Positions 34,897 through 43,073 of a stretch of 43,634 bases of DNA are shown piece after piece; position 1 is the first letter of the stretch; each line of letters starts with the position of its first letter. Source of the DNA: Saprospiraceae bacterium. Lineage in GTDB: Bacteria > Bacteroidota > Bacteroidia > Chitinophagales > Saprospiraceae. Made by a program: the position numbers and the translations under genes. The stretch lies in contig JANQZX010000006.1 in the NCBI GenBank assembly GCA_030728245.1, forward strand, positions 1 to 43,634, read 5' to 3'. The notes under the pieces were generated by a model. The model was not told where the DNA came from. It worked only from the letters and a program-made list of their open reading frames with translations, and did not search any database.

Positions 34897-36711
34897 TCAT
34901 TGTAATTTATCTCCACGCAATAATCTGTACCTTTTACGGGCTTCAACGGCATATAAACTATCTGTAAACTCTATAAATATACGTTCATAACAGGCACGCG
35001 CTTTTTCCTTATCTATTACTTTACTTTCGTATAATTCTCCTAAGGCAAATAAGGCATTATCTATTCTAATGCTTTCCGGGTCTGAAGCAATCGTTTTTTC
35101 ATAAAAAGTAATGGCTTCGGCAAATTTTTTCTCTTTCCTGAATATATTCCCTTTCAAATACCAGATATCGTCCACCAAACTATGGTCAGGATAGGTTTTG
35201 AGTATATTATCTAAAACTATAAAAGCTTCTTTAGTTTGATTTTGAAAACTGAGTAGTTCAGCTTTTGCATAATTTTTCAAAGGTTCCGGCGTGGTATCAA
35301 GTCCTAAATTATCTAATATAAAAACAGACAAATCTAGTGCGTCATTAGCTATAAACTTTGACGTTGATGCCTTTAGTACATCAAACTGAGATTGAGCCCA
35401 GGTAAAATCACCTGTGTAATAGGACAACCTGGCATTTCTAAACCGAGCGTCCTGCCCTAATAAATCATCTTGAAAAGCCTTATCAACCTGAGAATATAAC
35501 AGGGTTGCTTCCCATATTTCACCGTTCATCAACTGATAATCTCCCAAAACAAGTTTTGCTGATGCCTGAATACGAGGATTTAGCGATGGAAAGTTGATGA
35601 CCTCTGTTAATAATTCAATCGCTTTATTCAAATCATTTAAGTAATAGGCTTCTAATTCAGCAAGATCAATGAGAACGGTAGCTGTATTTCTATTTCTACC
35701 CAATTCATTGATAAAGGACAAATACTTTGATTTAAGATCTGCCACGAAGGTAGTTGACAGATTAGATTCCTCGATCAGCTTATTCCTCCTGCAACGCAAT
35801 CCCTCAATTTTAGCCTCCAGATAAAAGCCAGAGTTCACCCCTTTCACTTCAACGATATAATCAAATGCTTCAATTGCAGTATTAAAGTCATTTTCATTTG
35901 CCGCCATATTTGCAAATTGAAATAGGCGGGTGCCATTTTCCTTTAACTTTCTATCTAACGCTTTCACCTGACGGAAAGCACCTGAAAAATCTTTTTCTTG
36001 TAAAAGCAACCAGATAAGTAATTCCGGGTACACGATAGCATCGGGTTCCAGTTGAATGCGTTCGTAAATCTGCTTTTTGAGCTCCTTATAATCCTCCTTT
36101 AGCAAATACCGTTGAAAAATCATTTGAATATTATCCATTCTATCTGCTTGACCGGATACCACATTCAAGTATTGATTAATCATTTTAGGCCCATCCCCTT
36201 TTCTCCTGAATAAGTCTGCCAGATAGTAGGAAAAAACCAGTTTATCATTTAGCATGACGGCCCCTTTCTCGTATGTTTTGATAGCCCAATCCAATTGATT
36301 TAGGTTGGTGAAAGTATTTCCGATCCTTACGATAAAAAAGCGCTCAGGATTCATTCTATTGATCGCTAACTGAAATTGTTGTGCAGCTGCGGCGGCATTA
36401 TCCAGTTTATCATAGACCTGACCGAGGGATATATTAAAAATGGGATCTGCCGTTTTTTTTCTTAATTCTTTGATTAACACCTTTTCGGCCTCTGTATATC
36501 TCTTCAACTGAAACAAACAATCTACATACCTTTCCATGAAATAGGTATTCCCCTGAGTTGTTTCTACCAATTTTTTGAATAGAACCAGTGCTCTTTCATA
36601 ATCTCCATCGGCAAAATATTGTTGAGCTAACTTTTGATCTTGACCAAACGAAGGGAGAGGAACGGCCAATAAAGCGAGCAGCAGACTGAACAAAATTAAT
36701 TTTTGTGGCAT
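34897..36711 (-). CDS. Exported TPR-repeat protein
   Basis: The 604-residue protein has a signal peptide (MPQKLILFSLLLALLAVPLPSFGQ). Almost all of the rest is helical TPR repeats; the clearest are AQQYFADGDYERALVLFKKLVE (about 29-50), DWAIKTYEKGAVMLND and FAEAITFYEKTIASDPES near residue 535-552. It should be a periplasmic or surface-linked scaffold that binds other proteins. It carries no catalytic motif. It is downstream of tonB, separated by a strong terminator, and so probably has its own promoter, which I could not find as a full match. Confidence 0.75.
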   Translation of the reverse strand: MPQKLILFSLLLALLAVPLPSFGQDQKLAQQYFADGDYERALVLFKKLVETTQGNTYFMERYVDCLFQLKRYTEAEKVLIKELRKKTADPIFNISLGQVYDKLDNAAAAAQQFQLAINRMNPERFFIVRIGNTFTNLNQLDWAIKTYEKGAVMLNDKLVFSYYLADLFRRKGDGPKMINQYLNVVSGQADRMDNIQMIFQRYLLKEDYKELKKQIYERIQLEPDAIVYPELLIWLLLQEKDFSGAFRQVKALDRKLKENGTRLFQFANMAANENDFNTAIEAFDYIVEVKGVNSGFYLEAKIEGLRCRRNKLIEESNLSTTFVADLKSKYLSFINELGRNRNTATVLIDLAELEAYYLNDLNKAIELLTEVINFPSLNPRIQASAKLVLGDYQLMNGEIWEATLLYSQVDKAFQDDLLGQDARFRNARLSYYTGDFTWAQSQFDVLKASTSKFIANDALDLSVFILDNLGLDTTPEPLKNYAKAELLSFQNQTKEAFIVLDNILKTYPDHSLVDDIWYLKGNIFRKEKKFAEAITFYEKTIASDPESIRIDNALFALGELYESKVIDKEKARACYERIFIEFTDSLYAVEARKRYRLLRGDKLQ

Positions 36712-36775
36712 AGTAAGGAATTAATCGACATAAAATAACAAAACGCAATAGAGATAAACATGTTTTATAAAAACA

Positions 36776-36811
36776 AAAATGGTTGTTCTACCTAAGCAAA
36801 ACAACCATTTT
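36776..36811 (-). terminator. Rho-independent terminator of the tonB gene
   Basis: A perfect 12-bp stem (AAAATGGTTGTT at 36776-36787 with 36800-36811, loop 12 bases) lies 23 bases after the tonB stop. On the minus strand it is followed by a T-rich run (TTTTTGTTTTTAT). Confidence 0.8.
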
Positions 36812-36834
36812 GAACTTCAACAAAAGATAAACGA

Positions 36835-37743
36835 TTACTGAAGTTTAAATCTTACTGGAAGACGGAACTGAACTTTTACCGGTCTACCTCTTTGGCGACC
36901 AGGTGTCCATTTAATTCCAGACTCATTCATGGTATTCACCACACGGGAAGCTTCCTCACCGCAGCCACCGCCAATTTCCTTAAGAACAGAAACGTCCTTA
37001 ACTGTGCCATCTCTATCGACGACGAATTGAACTACAGCGGTACCTTCGATACCATTTTCTCTGGCAATAACAGGGTACTTAAGATTTTTGAAAACGAATT
37101 CAAACACTTTTCTGTCTGAACATTTTTTCTTGTCCTCTTTTGTTTTTTCTGTATTACAACCAGGGAATAGCGGCATATCCTCAACAACCATGAAGATTTC
37201 ATCATCTTCTTTTGGTGGCGGAGGTGGTGGAGGAGGTGGCGGAGGAGGTGCTTTGACAACAGGTGCCTCAACAACTTCGTCTGCCTCAACCGATTGATCT
37301 ACAAATTCTGGTTCATCTTCTTCCAGAACAGTCTCATCGGGAACTTCCTCAATCACTGGGGGTGGCGGAGGGGGTGGCGGAGGGGGTGGTTCAGCAGTAC
37401 GTGGAGGTTCCATCTCGATGTCTTCTTCGATCATGACGAAATTATCTCCAGTGGCTACCTTCTCAGCATATTCCGTTAGACCCAAAGCCAAAACAGTGAT
37501 ACCAAGTGCTACAACTAAGCCATAGTTGAAAAAAGAACCACTCATCTTGAACACATCCGCTTCAATGAATTTAGCGCGGTTCGACGAGATTGTTTTCCCA
37601 GCTAGCTTGCTGTACTTTTCATTCAATGACCCTTCATTTAACTTAGACATTAAGTAGCGTGCTACAAATACAATACCCACAGTGAGTAAAGTAAGCGCTA
37701 AGAGTGAATAAAAGACCATTGTGCCTGATACTTCAATAGCCAT
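36835..37743 (-). CDS. TonB-family energy transducer with two membrane segments
   Basis: The 302-residue protein ends in a TonB C-terminal domain (about 212-302: YPVIARENGIEGTAVVQFVVDRDGTV, then WTPGRQRGRPVKVQFRLPVRFKL). Before it are two proline runs (11 Pro at 119-129, 12 Pro at 166-177) separated by an acidic stretch. Two hydrophobic segments (about 9-30 and 72-90) precede these. The usual TonB has one, so the N-terminus differs from the standard form. It passes energy from an ExbB/ExbD-type motor to outer-membrane receptors. No exbB or exbD is nearby. It ends with a clear terminator. Confidence 0.87.
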   Translation of the reverse strand: MAIEVSGTMVFYSLLALTLLTVGIVFVARYLMSKLNEGSLNEKYSKLAGKTISSNRAKFIEADVFKMSGSFFNYGLVVALGITVLALGLTEYAEKVATGDNFVMIEEDIEMEPPRTAEPPPPPPPPPPPVIEEVPDETVLEEDEPEFVDQSVEADEVVEAPVVKAPPPPPPPPPPPPKEDDEIFMVVEDMPLFPGCNTEKTKEDKKKCSDRKVFEFVFKNLKYPVIARENGIEGTAVVQFVVDRDGTVKDVSVLKEIGGGCGEEASRVVNTMNESGIKWTPGRQRGRPVKVQFRLPVRFKLQ

Positions 37744-37748
37744 ACTAA

Positions 37749-37799
37749 CAAATTTAAGACGGTAAAAAATTATTTATTCCTAGGAATAGTTTAAAGATA
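37749..37799 (-). promoter_or_regulatory. tonB upstream region: promoter boxes and a 14-bp palindrome
   Basis: On the minus strand TAAATTTG (37749-37756) is a full -7 match but lies only 6 bases before the start codon. A 7-of-8 match TATCTTTA (37792-37799) is better placed. Just downstream of the latter sits a perfect 14-bp palindrome TATTCCTAGGAATA (37775-37788), which would cover the transcription start and could be a repressor site. Confidence 0.4.
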
Positions 37800-37843
37800 G
37801 ATGAACATTTTTAAAAAAAAGGTGTATTCAGCAAAAAAAAAAA

Positions 37844-38236
37844 TTAATGCACCAATTTTTGATAATCCACAGCACTTAAAAGTTCTTCCAATTCTTCGGG
37901 ATTTGTCATTTCTATTTTGATAATCCATCCTGACTCATAAGGATCCTGATTTATCAATGCAGGGTTATCACCATTACTTGAATCTAGGTCGGTATTAAAC
38001 TCAAGCACCTTCCCACTTACCGGCATAAACAGATCAGACGTAGTTTTCACGGCTTCCACCGTACCGAAAATAGCCTCTTTCTCGAGCGTATCTCCTACTG
38101 ATTCTACTTCGACATAAACTATATCGCCCAACTCACTTTGCGCGAAATCAGTAATACCTATCATGGCTATATTATCTTCTACACGTATCCACTCATGTTC
38201 TCGTGTATAATACAAATCATCAGGATATGCTATCAT
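37844..38236 (-). CDS. gcvH: Glycine cleavage system H protein
   Basis: The 130-residue lipoyl carrier has its lipoylated lysine at K64 in [11 protein letters not shown]. The HEWIRVED start (about 14-21), [19 protein letters not shown] (27-45) and [13 protein letters not shown] (about 95-107) are family blocks. It carries the aminomethyl group between GcvP and GcvT, which are not in this window. It follows gltA by 25 bases and is probably in one transcript with it. Confidence 0.96.
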   Translation of the reverse strand: MIAYPDDLYYTREHEWIRVEDNIAMIGITDFAQSELGDIVYVEVESVGDTLEKEAIFGTVEAVKTTSDLFMPVSGKVLEFNTDLDSSNGDNPALINQDPYESGWIIKIEMTNPEELEELLSAVDYQKLVH

Positions 38237-38261
38237 TTTTACTATGTTTGTTAATTATTAA

Positions 38262-39569
38262 TTACTTTTTTGCTAAAAACTCTTTTACCCATTCTGTAGT
38301 GATTGATTTGGGTCTTTCCAATGGAAAATTAAGTGCTCTTGACCAACAAAGGGCTGCCAAAACGCCGATAGCTCTGGAAACACCAAATAAAACGGTATAG
38401 AATCCATGTTCTTTTAATCCATAATGAACTAATAAAGCGCCTGAATGTGCATCAACGTTAGGCCATGGATTCTTTATTTTACCTAAACTTTCCAATATAG
38501 GTGGAACCACGCGATAAATTTTCCATACCACATTTACGAGAGGATCATTGGAAATATTCCTTTGAGCAAACTCCATTTGGGCAATGAATCTTGGATCTGG
38601 TTTTCTTAATACGGCATGACCATAACCTGGAACAACTTGTCCTGAAGCCAATGTCTTTTTTACATAGGCAATAATTTCTTCTTCGGTAGGTTCTTCCGTT
38701 CCCAGCTCTTTAAGCATATCCAGAATCCAACCGATAACTTCCTGATTGGCCAGACCGTGAAGAGGCCCTGCCAATGCATTCATTCCCGCAGCAAGGGACA
38801 AATAAGGGTCACTCAAGGTGCTACCTACTAAATGTGTAGTGTGAGCTGAAGCATTACCTCCTTCATGATCGGCATGAATAGTGAGGTATAACCTCATTAA
38901 AGACTTAAAAGCAGGATCTTCAATGCCCAATTGATGGGCAAAACTGCCAGCCCAATCAAGGTTGTTATCAGGAAGTATATAATCGCCGCCATGATAAGTT
39001 TTCCTATAAATATAAGCTGCAATTTGCGGGACACAAGCTATGAGATTCATCGTGTCTTCGTAAACAGCATCCCAATATTCATCTTTGCGCATGCCTTCAT
39101 CATAGCGTTTGGCAAAAATACTTTCTGTCTGAAGCGCTGTTATACCAATTGAAAATTGGGTCATCGCATGCGTATCTGTTGGCAAAGCATCCAGGACTTT
39201 AAATACATGATCTGGTATGACCGCTCTTTTTCGCCATTCCTCGCATAACCATTCAACGGAAGAATTATCAGGAATTTCACCGGTAAGTAAAAGCCAGAAG
39301 AGACCTTCTGGCATAGGTTCAGTACCATTTTCGCCTTTAGGTAATTTTTCTCGTAATTCTGTAATACTGAAGCCTCTAAAGCGAATTCCTTCAATAGGAT
39401 CGAGCAAGGAAGGCTCCCATATCATTGATATAATCCCTCTTGCCCCGCCATATACCTGACTTAGTGTTACTTCATCAACCTTTTCTTCGCCGTGATTACT
39501 TAGGATGGTTTTTATTTCTCCCCGAAGTGCCGCGGCTTTTTCGAAGAATTTTTGTTTCAAGGTATCCAT
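38262..39569 (-). CDS. gltA: Citrate synthase, large eukaryote-like type
   Basis: The start is the ATG at 39569 (MDTLKQKFFEKAAALRGEI); an upstream in-frame TTG at 39608 lies near promoter-like sequence and is rejected. The product of 435 residues condenses oxaloacetate and acetyl-CoA at the entry of the TCA cycle. The three catalytic residues are seen as the histidine in HADHEGGNASAHT, the histidine in GPLHGLANQE and the aspartate in NVDAHSGALL. The long N-terminus and the IRFRGFSI motif resemble mitochondrial-type enzymes. A 7-of-8 promoter match lies at 39597-39604 (minus). Confidence 0.95.
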   Translation of the reverse strand: MDTLKQKFFEKAAALRGEIKTILSNHGEEKVDEVTLSQVYGGARGIISMIWEPSLLDPIEGIRFRGFSITELREKLPKGENGTEPMPEGLFWLLLTGEIPDNSSVEWLCEEWRKRAVIPDHVFKVLDALPTDTHAMTQFSIGITALQTESIFAKRYDEGMRKDEYWDAVYEDTMNLIACVPQIAAYIYRKTYHGGDYILPDNNLDWAGSFAHQLGIEDPAFKSLMRLYLTIHADHEGGNASAHTTHLVGSTLSDPYLSLAAGMNALAGPLHGLANQEVIGWILDMLKELGTEEPTEEEIIAYVKKTLASGQVVPGYGHAVLRKPDPRFIAQMEFAQRNISNDPLVNVVWKIYRVVPPILESLGKIKNPWPNVDAHSGALLVHYGLKEHGFYTVLFGVSRAIGVLAALCWSRALNFPLERPKSITTEWVKEFLAKK

Positions 39570-39616
39570 TAAAATACAGTTAGGTTCTTTTTGCGATAAA
39601 TGTACCAAATTCCCCT

Positions 39617-39624
39617 TACATTTG
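39617..39624 (+). promoter_or_regulatory. Bacteroidota -7 promoter box for the DUF3109 gene
   Basis: TACATTTG is a full match 31 bases before the ATG. With the minus-strand gltA near-match at 39597-39604 it forms a small inverted pair (AAATGTA/TACATTT) of divergent boxes. Confidence 0.5.
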
Positions 39625-39655
39625 GGATATTAAAATAAAATAAACGCACTAAAAA

Positions 39656-40240
39656 ATGGTTGTTATTGGAGATATTTTAGTTAGTGACGAGGTTGTTTCA
39701 GAAAAATTTATCTGTAACCTAAATGCATGCAAGGGTGCCTGCTGTTGGGAAGGCGATTTTGGTGCGCCCATTTCGGAAGCGGAGAAGCAGATCCTCGATG
39801 ATATCTACCTCTCTATTAAGCCTTTTCTAAGTGCTGAAGGTCAAGAAGTTCTTGAAAAAAAAGGAAAATATACGTACTACAAACAGGTTGATGAATGGGG
39901 CACGCCTCTATTGAATAATGCTGCTTGTGCTTACTTAACTTACAGCGAATTGGGTATCGCCCAATGTGGCATTGAAAAAGCTTATCTGGCAGGAGCAACG
40001 CATTTTATAAAACCCATTTCATGCCATCTTTATCCTATTAGAGTGAAAAATGAAATTGCTGGATATGAATGGTTAAATTACGAGAAATGGAATATTTGCA
40101 GTGCCGCCTGCTCCTTAGGCAAAGAACTTAAAATACCCGTTTTTCAATTTGTTAAAGAGGCGATTATCAGAAAATATGGCGCTGCTTTTTATGAAGAGTT
40201 AGACGCTTATTATCAAATTCACTTCGCTAAACCCTCTTAA
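39656..40240 (+). CDS. DUF3109 cysteine-rich protein
   Basis: The 194-residue protein belongs to the DUF3109 (YkgJ-related) group. It has many spaced cysteines: CNLNACKGACC (about 22-32), AAC and QCG in the middle, SCHLYPIR (about 127-134) and NICSAAC near 148-154. Such clusters usually bind zinc or an iron-sulfur cluster. Its function is unknown. No signal or membrane segment is seen. It is divergent from gltA and convergent with the export operon. Confidence 0.85.
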   Translation: MVVIGDILVSDEVVSEKFICNLNACKGACCWEGDFGAPISEAEKQILDDIYLSIKPFLSAEGQEVLEKKGKYTYYKQVDEWGTPLLNNAACAYLTYSELGIAQCGIEKAYLAGATHFIKPISCHLYPIRVKNEIAGYEWLNYEKWNICSAACSLGKELKIPVFQFVKEAIIRKYGAAFYEELDAYYQIHFAKPS

Positions 40241-40277
40241 TTCATCAATTACTTAGAAATTGTATAACGACAGATAA

Positions 40278-41675
40278 CTATTTTGACAATTGCCCTGATG
40301 TCCATAATAAAGTATAATAGCTTTTTAACCAATCGCCTTTTATCTTTATGAATTTCATCGCTATCTCAAGATTCTTCTGTTCTCTGGTATTTAATAAAAA
40401 TACAGAACTTTCTCCCGCGGCAAACTTAATTTTTTCCGCATCCAACAATGCATTTAACTGATTCGTTTGATTTTGAAGATTTCTAACCTGAGCGTCTAAA
40501 ACTTCAAAAGCACTAAAATATTGCTTTGCTTTAGTTATCCAATATTGCGTCTTATCCATTGTTTTGTATTCCCATTCTTCCACTTTATTATCTATCAACT
40601 GTAATTTTCCACGTTCCTTTCTATATAAAATAGGTATTCTTGCCCTTAATCCAAGTTTATAATTATTTTCTAATAAAAAATTATCCGACCTTACATCAAA
40701 CTCCTGATTAAAACTTCGTCCTGTGGCTAATGCATTAAACTGAAGATTCAGATTGGGTTTAAATTGTTCTAAGGCCCATTTTCTTTCCAATTGATATTGG
40801 TTTCCTGTTAGCCTTAAAATCATTAAATCAAAATTACCTTTTAAAGTATTTTCTATCCACACTTCCGAGCTATTCTCTAAGATTGGATCCAACTCACTGG
40901 TAGCGAGGGGGAAATAATTTTCAGGATTAACAGGTTGGTCGTTTTGCCATAAATAGTTACCCATTTCCTGGGTAGCCAACGTGTAATCAAGGGTAACTTC
41001 AAATAGAGAGGACTCTCTGGTTAATACATTCACGTACACCTCCACAGTGTCTATGGTTGGCTTATCACCCTCTAAAAAACTGGTAACCATGTCTTTTAGT
41101 CTGTTCTTAGCCAGAATCAAGGCCTGATTCTGCACATCTCTTTGCTGATAGGAAACGTACCAATTCAGATATGCTTTAGCGGCATCTAACAAAACATCAT
41201 TTTCAACCTGCTCCAAACCTATTTTTTGAATGGTCATATTTAGTTCCGCTTCCCTTAAAATGAGCCTGTATTCGTCAAAAAGAAGGCCTTGAAGCAGAGG
41301 AATATCCATACCTAGTAATGCCTGCCCATTTACCGGTTTTACATCGAGTGGATTTAAAAAACTACCTGAAGTAAAGTCATAGCCGGCCTTAAATTTCATT
41401 CCCCACCTCGTAGGAATAGTTAATTGATTTTCAGAAATAGTATAATAATTTTTACCGTCAAATTTTTTTCTATCAATGGCAAAGTTCAGTGAAGGATCGA
41501 AATTTCCTTTGGCCATCAACAAAAGATTTTGAGATTGCAACCATCTTTGTTTAGCTTCTTTTATCGCGGGGTGCTCCTCAGCGACCCAACGAAGGTATTG
41601 GTTCATAGAAAGAGGCTCCTGAGCCATTCCATATACGCTAAAACAAATAAAGAATAAAAAAATTAACATCCTCAT
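40278..41675 (-). CDS. TolC-family outer-membrane efflux protein
   Basis: The 465-residue protein has a signal peptide (MRMLIFLFFICFSVYGMAQ) and two TolC-type repeats of long helices. Typical parts are MNQYLRWVAEEHPAIKEAKQRW (about 24-45), the strand region LNPLDVKP and a second half with YKLGLRARIPILYRKERGKLQL near residue 339-360. It forms the outer channel of a tripartite pump. It overlaps the HlyD gene by 4 bases (ATGA), so it is coupled to it. The length is normal. Confidence 0.85.
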   Translation of the reverse strand: MRMLIFLFFICFSVYGMAQEPLSMNQYLRWVAEEHPAIKEAKQRWLQSQNLLLMAKGNFDPSLNFAIDRKKFDGKNYYTISENQLTIPTRWGMKFKAGYDFTSGSFLNPLDVKPVNGQALLGMDIPLLQGLLFDEYRLILREAELNMTIQKIGLEQVENDVLLDAAKAYLNWYVSYQQRDVQNQALILAKNRLKDMVTSFLEGDKPTIDTVEVYVNVLTRESSLFEVTLDYTLATQEMGNYLWQNDQPVNPENYFPLATSELDPILENSSEVWIENTLKGNFDLMILRLTGNQYQLERKWALEQFKPNLNLQFNALATGRSFNQEFDVRSDNFLLENNYKLGLRARIPILYRKERGKLQLIDNKVEEWEYKTMDKTQYWITKAKQYFSAFEVLDAQVRNLQNQTNQLNALLDAEKIKFAAGESSVFLLNTREQKNLEIAMKFIKIKGDWLKSYYTLLWTSGQLSK

Positions 41676-43054
41676 TTTACTGATTTGAGTGGCGCTTTAC
41701 CTTTAATTTTCTCTGTTTTCTCTCCTTCAATACCAGAACCATAAAAGTCGGGAGGGAATCCATTTAACTTTCTCCATATTTCGTACCACAAAGGCACATC
41801 GCCCAGAAGAGCAATACCTTGGGCTCCCGAACCCGGGCGAAGTTCTTTTGGCCATTTTTTATTTCTTTCGTCTGCCGCCACTATAATTCTGTACAGTCCA
41901 TTCTCTGATATATCGTTATCAACAGCTGTAATTTTTCCCTCAAACGTACCAAAAGAATTTCCTGGCCAGCCAGAGAAAACGATAGCTGGCCAACCATCAA
42001 AAACAAAGCGTACCTCTTGATTTTTCTCAATAAGAGGAAGGTCCATGGGACGTATATATAACGCAACGGCCAATGGAAAACTAGCTGGCAAGATGGTCAA
42101 TACCGATTCATTTTCCTTTACAATCTCCCCTAAACCTGGCTTTAAAATTCTGGTAATGAAACAATCCTGAGGTGCTGTTATAAAATAAAACCCATTTCTG
42201 ATTTCATAATTTGATGCTTCACTTCTTAGTTTGTCCAAATAGGATTCTGTGTCCATAATGGACGCGCGCGCCGCCGCAATATCAGAGTCAATTTTACTTG
42301 TTTTTTGAATAAAATCATTTAAAATGGCTCGTTCGTCCACTTGTAAATTCACTTTTTCATTTCTGGAAATATTCAGTTTATTTTCGGCCGAATTCAGCTT
42401 TGCTACCAGCTCTTGAATTTTAAATTTTTTCTCTTCTATGTCAGCTATTGATTTAATACCCTTTTCATTTAAAGAAACCGTTCTGTCAAGTTGTATTTTA
42501 GCTATTTGCAAATCAAGTTTAACCCTATTTAAGTCGATACTATCAGCATCTATTTTTAGTGTAATCTGGTAAATTTTATTTTTTATGGTTTGTTGCTTTA
42601 GTAATACTTCACTTTCTATAGCCCGTTGAAAATCGTTTAAAGCCTGAATTTTAGAAAGATACTCTTGAATACTACCCTCTTTATTTACCACACGCGCTTT
42701 AGACCTTGAGACTAAATTCGGATCAAAATAATCGGATTTGACCTCCGAAAGGAATAAAATAGTATCTCCCTTATTTACCCGATCACCTTCCTTTACATAC
42801 CATTGTTCGATTCTGCCAGAAATGGTGGCATCAATGGTTTGAGGTCTGTCGGAAGGATTAAGGGGTATTGTTTTACCCTCGGACTGAATATTTTGCGTCC
42901 AGGGGAGAAATAAGAAAGAGATACCAAAAACAATAAATGTCCAAGTCCAAACTCTAAAAAACAACTTAGCATTGGACGTTTGTGTCTTCTTCAAAGAAGA
43001 GAACGGATAATTTAATGTTTCAACAGGAAGTTTATTATTTGAAATGTTTAACAT
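41672..43054 (-). CDS. HlyD-family membrane fusion protein
   Basis: The 460-residue protein has one N-terminal membrane segment (about 32-51). The first lipoyl half follows (IDATISGRIEQWYVKEGDRVNKGD, 73-96), then a long coiled coil (about 120-265). The second lipoyl half (FITAPQDCFITRILKPGLGEIVKENE, about 283-310) and beta-barrel domains end with a Lys-rich tail. It links the inner-membrane ABC transporter to the TolC channel. It overlaps the TolC gene at 41672-41675 and is 19 bases after the ABC gene. Confidence 0.87.
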   Translation of the reverse strand: MLNISNNKLPVETLNYPFSSLKKTQTSNAKLFFRVWTWTFIVFGISFLFLPWTQNIQSEGKTIPLNPSDRPQTIDATISGRIEQWYVKEGDRVNKGDTILFLSEVKSDYFDPNLVSRSKARVVNKEGSIQEYLSKIQALNDFQRAIESEVLLKQQTIKNKIYQITLKIDADSIDLNRVKLDLQIAKIQLDRTVSLNEKGIKSIADIEEKKFKIQELVAKLNSAENKLNISRNEKVNLQVDERAILNDFIQKTSKIDSDIAAARASIMDTESYLDKLRSEASNYEIRNGFYFITAPQDCFITRILKPGLGEIVKENESVLTILPASFPLAVALYIRPMDLPLIEKNQEVRFVFDGWPAIVFSGWPGNSFGTFEGKITAVDNDISENGLYRIIVAADERNKKWPKELRPGSGAQGIALLGDVPLWYEIWRKLNGFPPDFYGSGIEGEKTEKIKGKAPLKSVK

Positions 43055-43073
43055 GGATGTAATTTCTTGAAAA

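Noticed and set aside
37205-37390. GGTGGCGGA-type DNA repeats
   Set aside because: They are simply the two poly-proline codon runs of the TonB protein.
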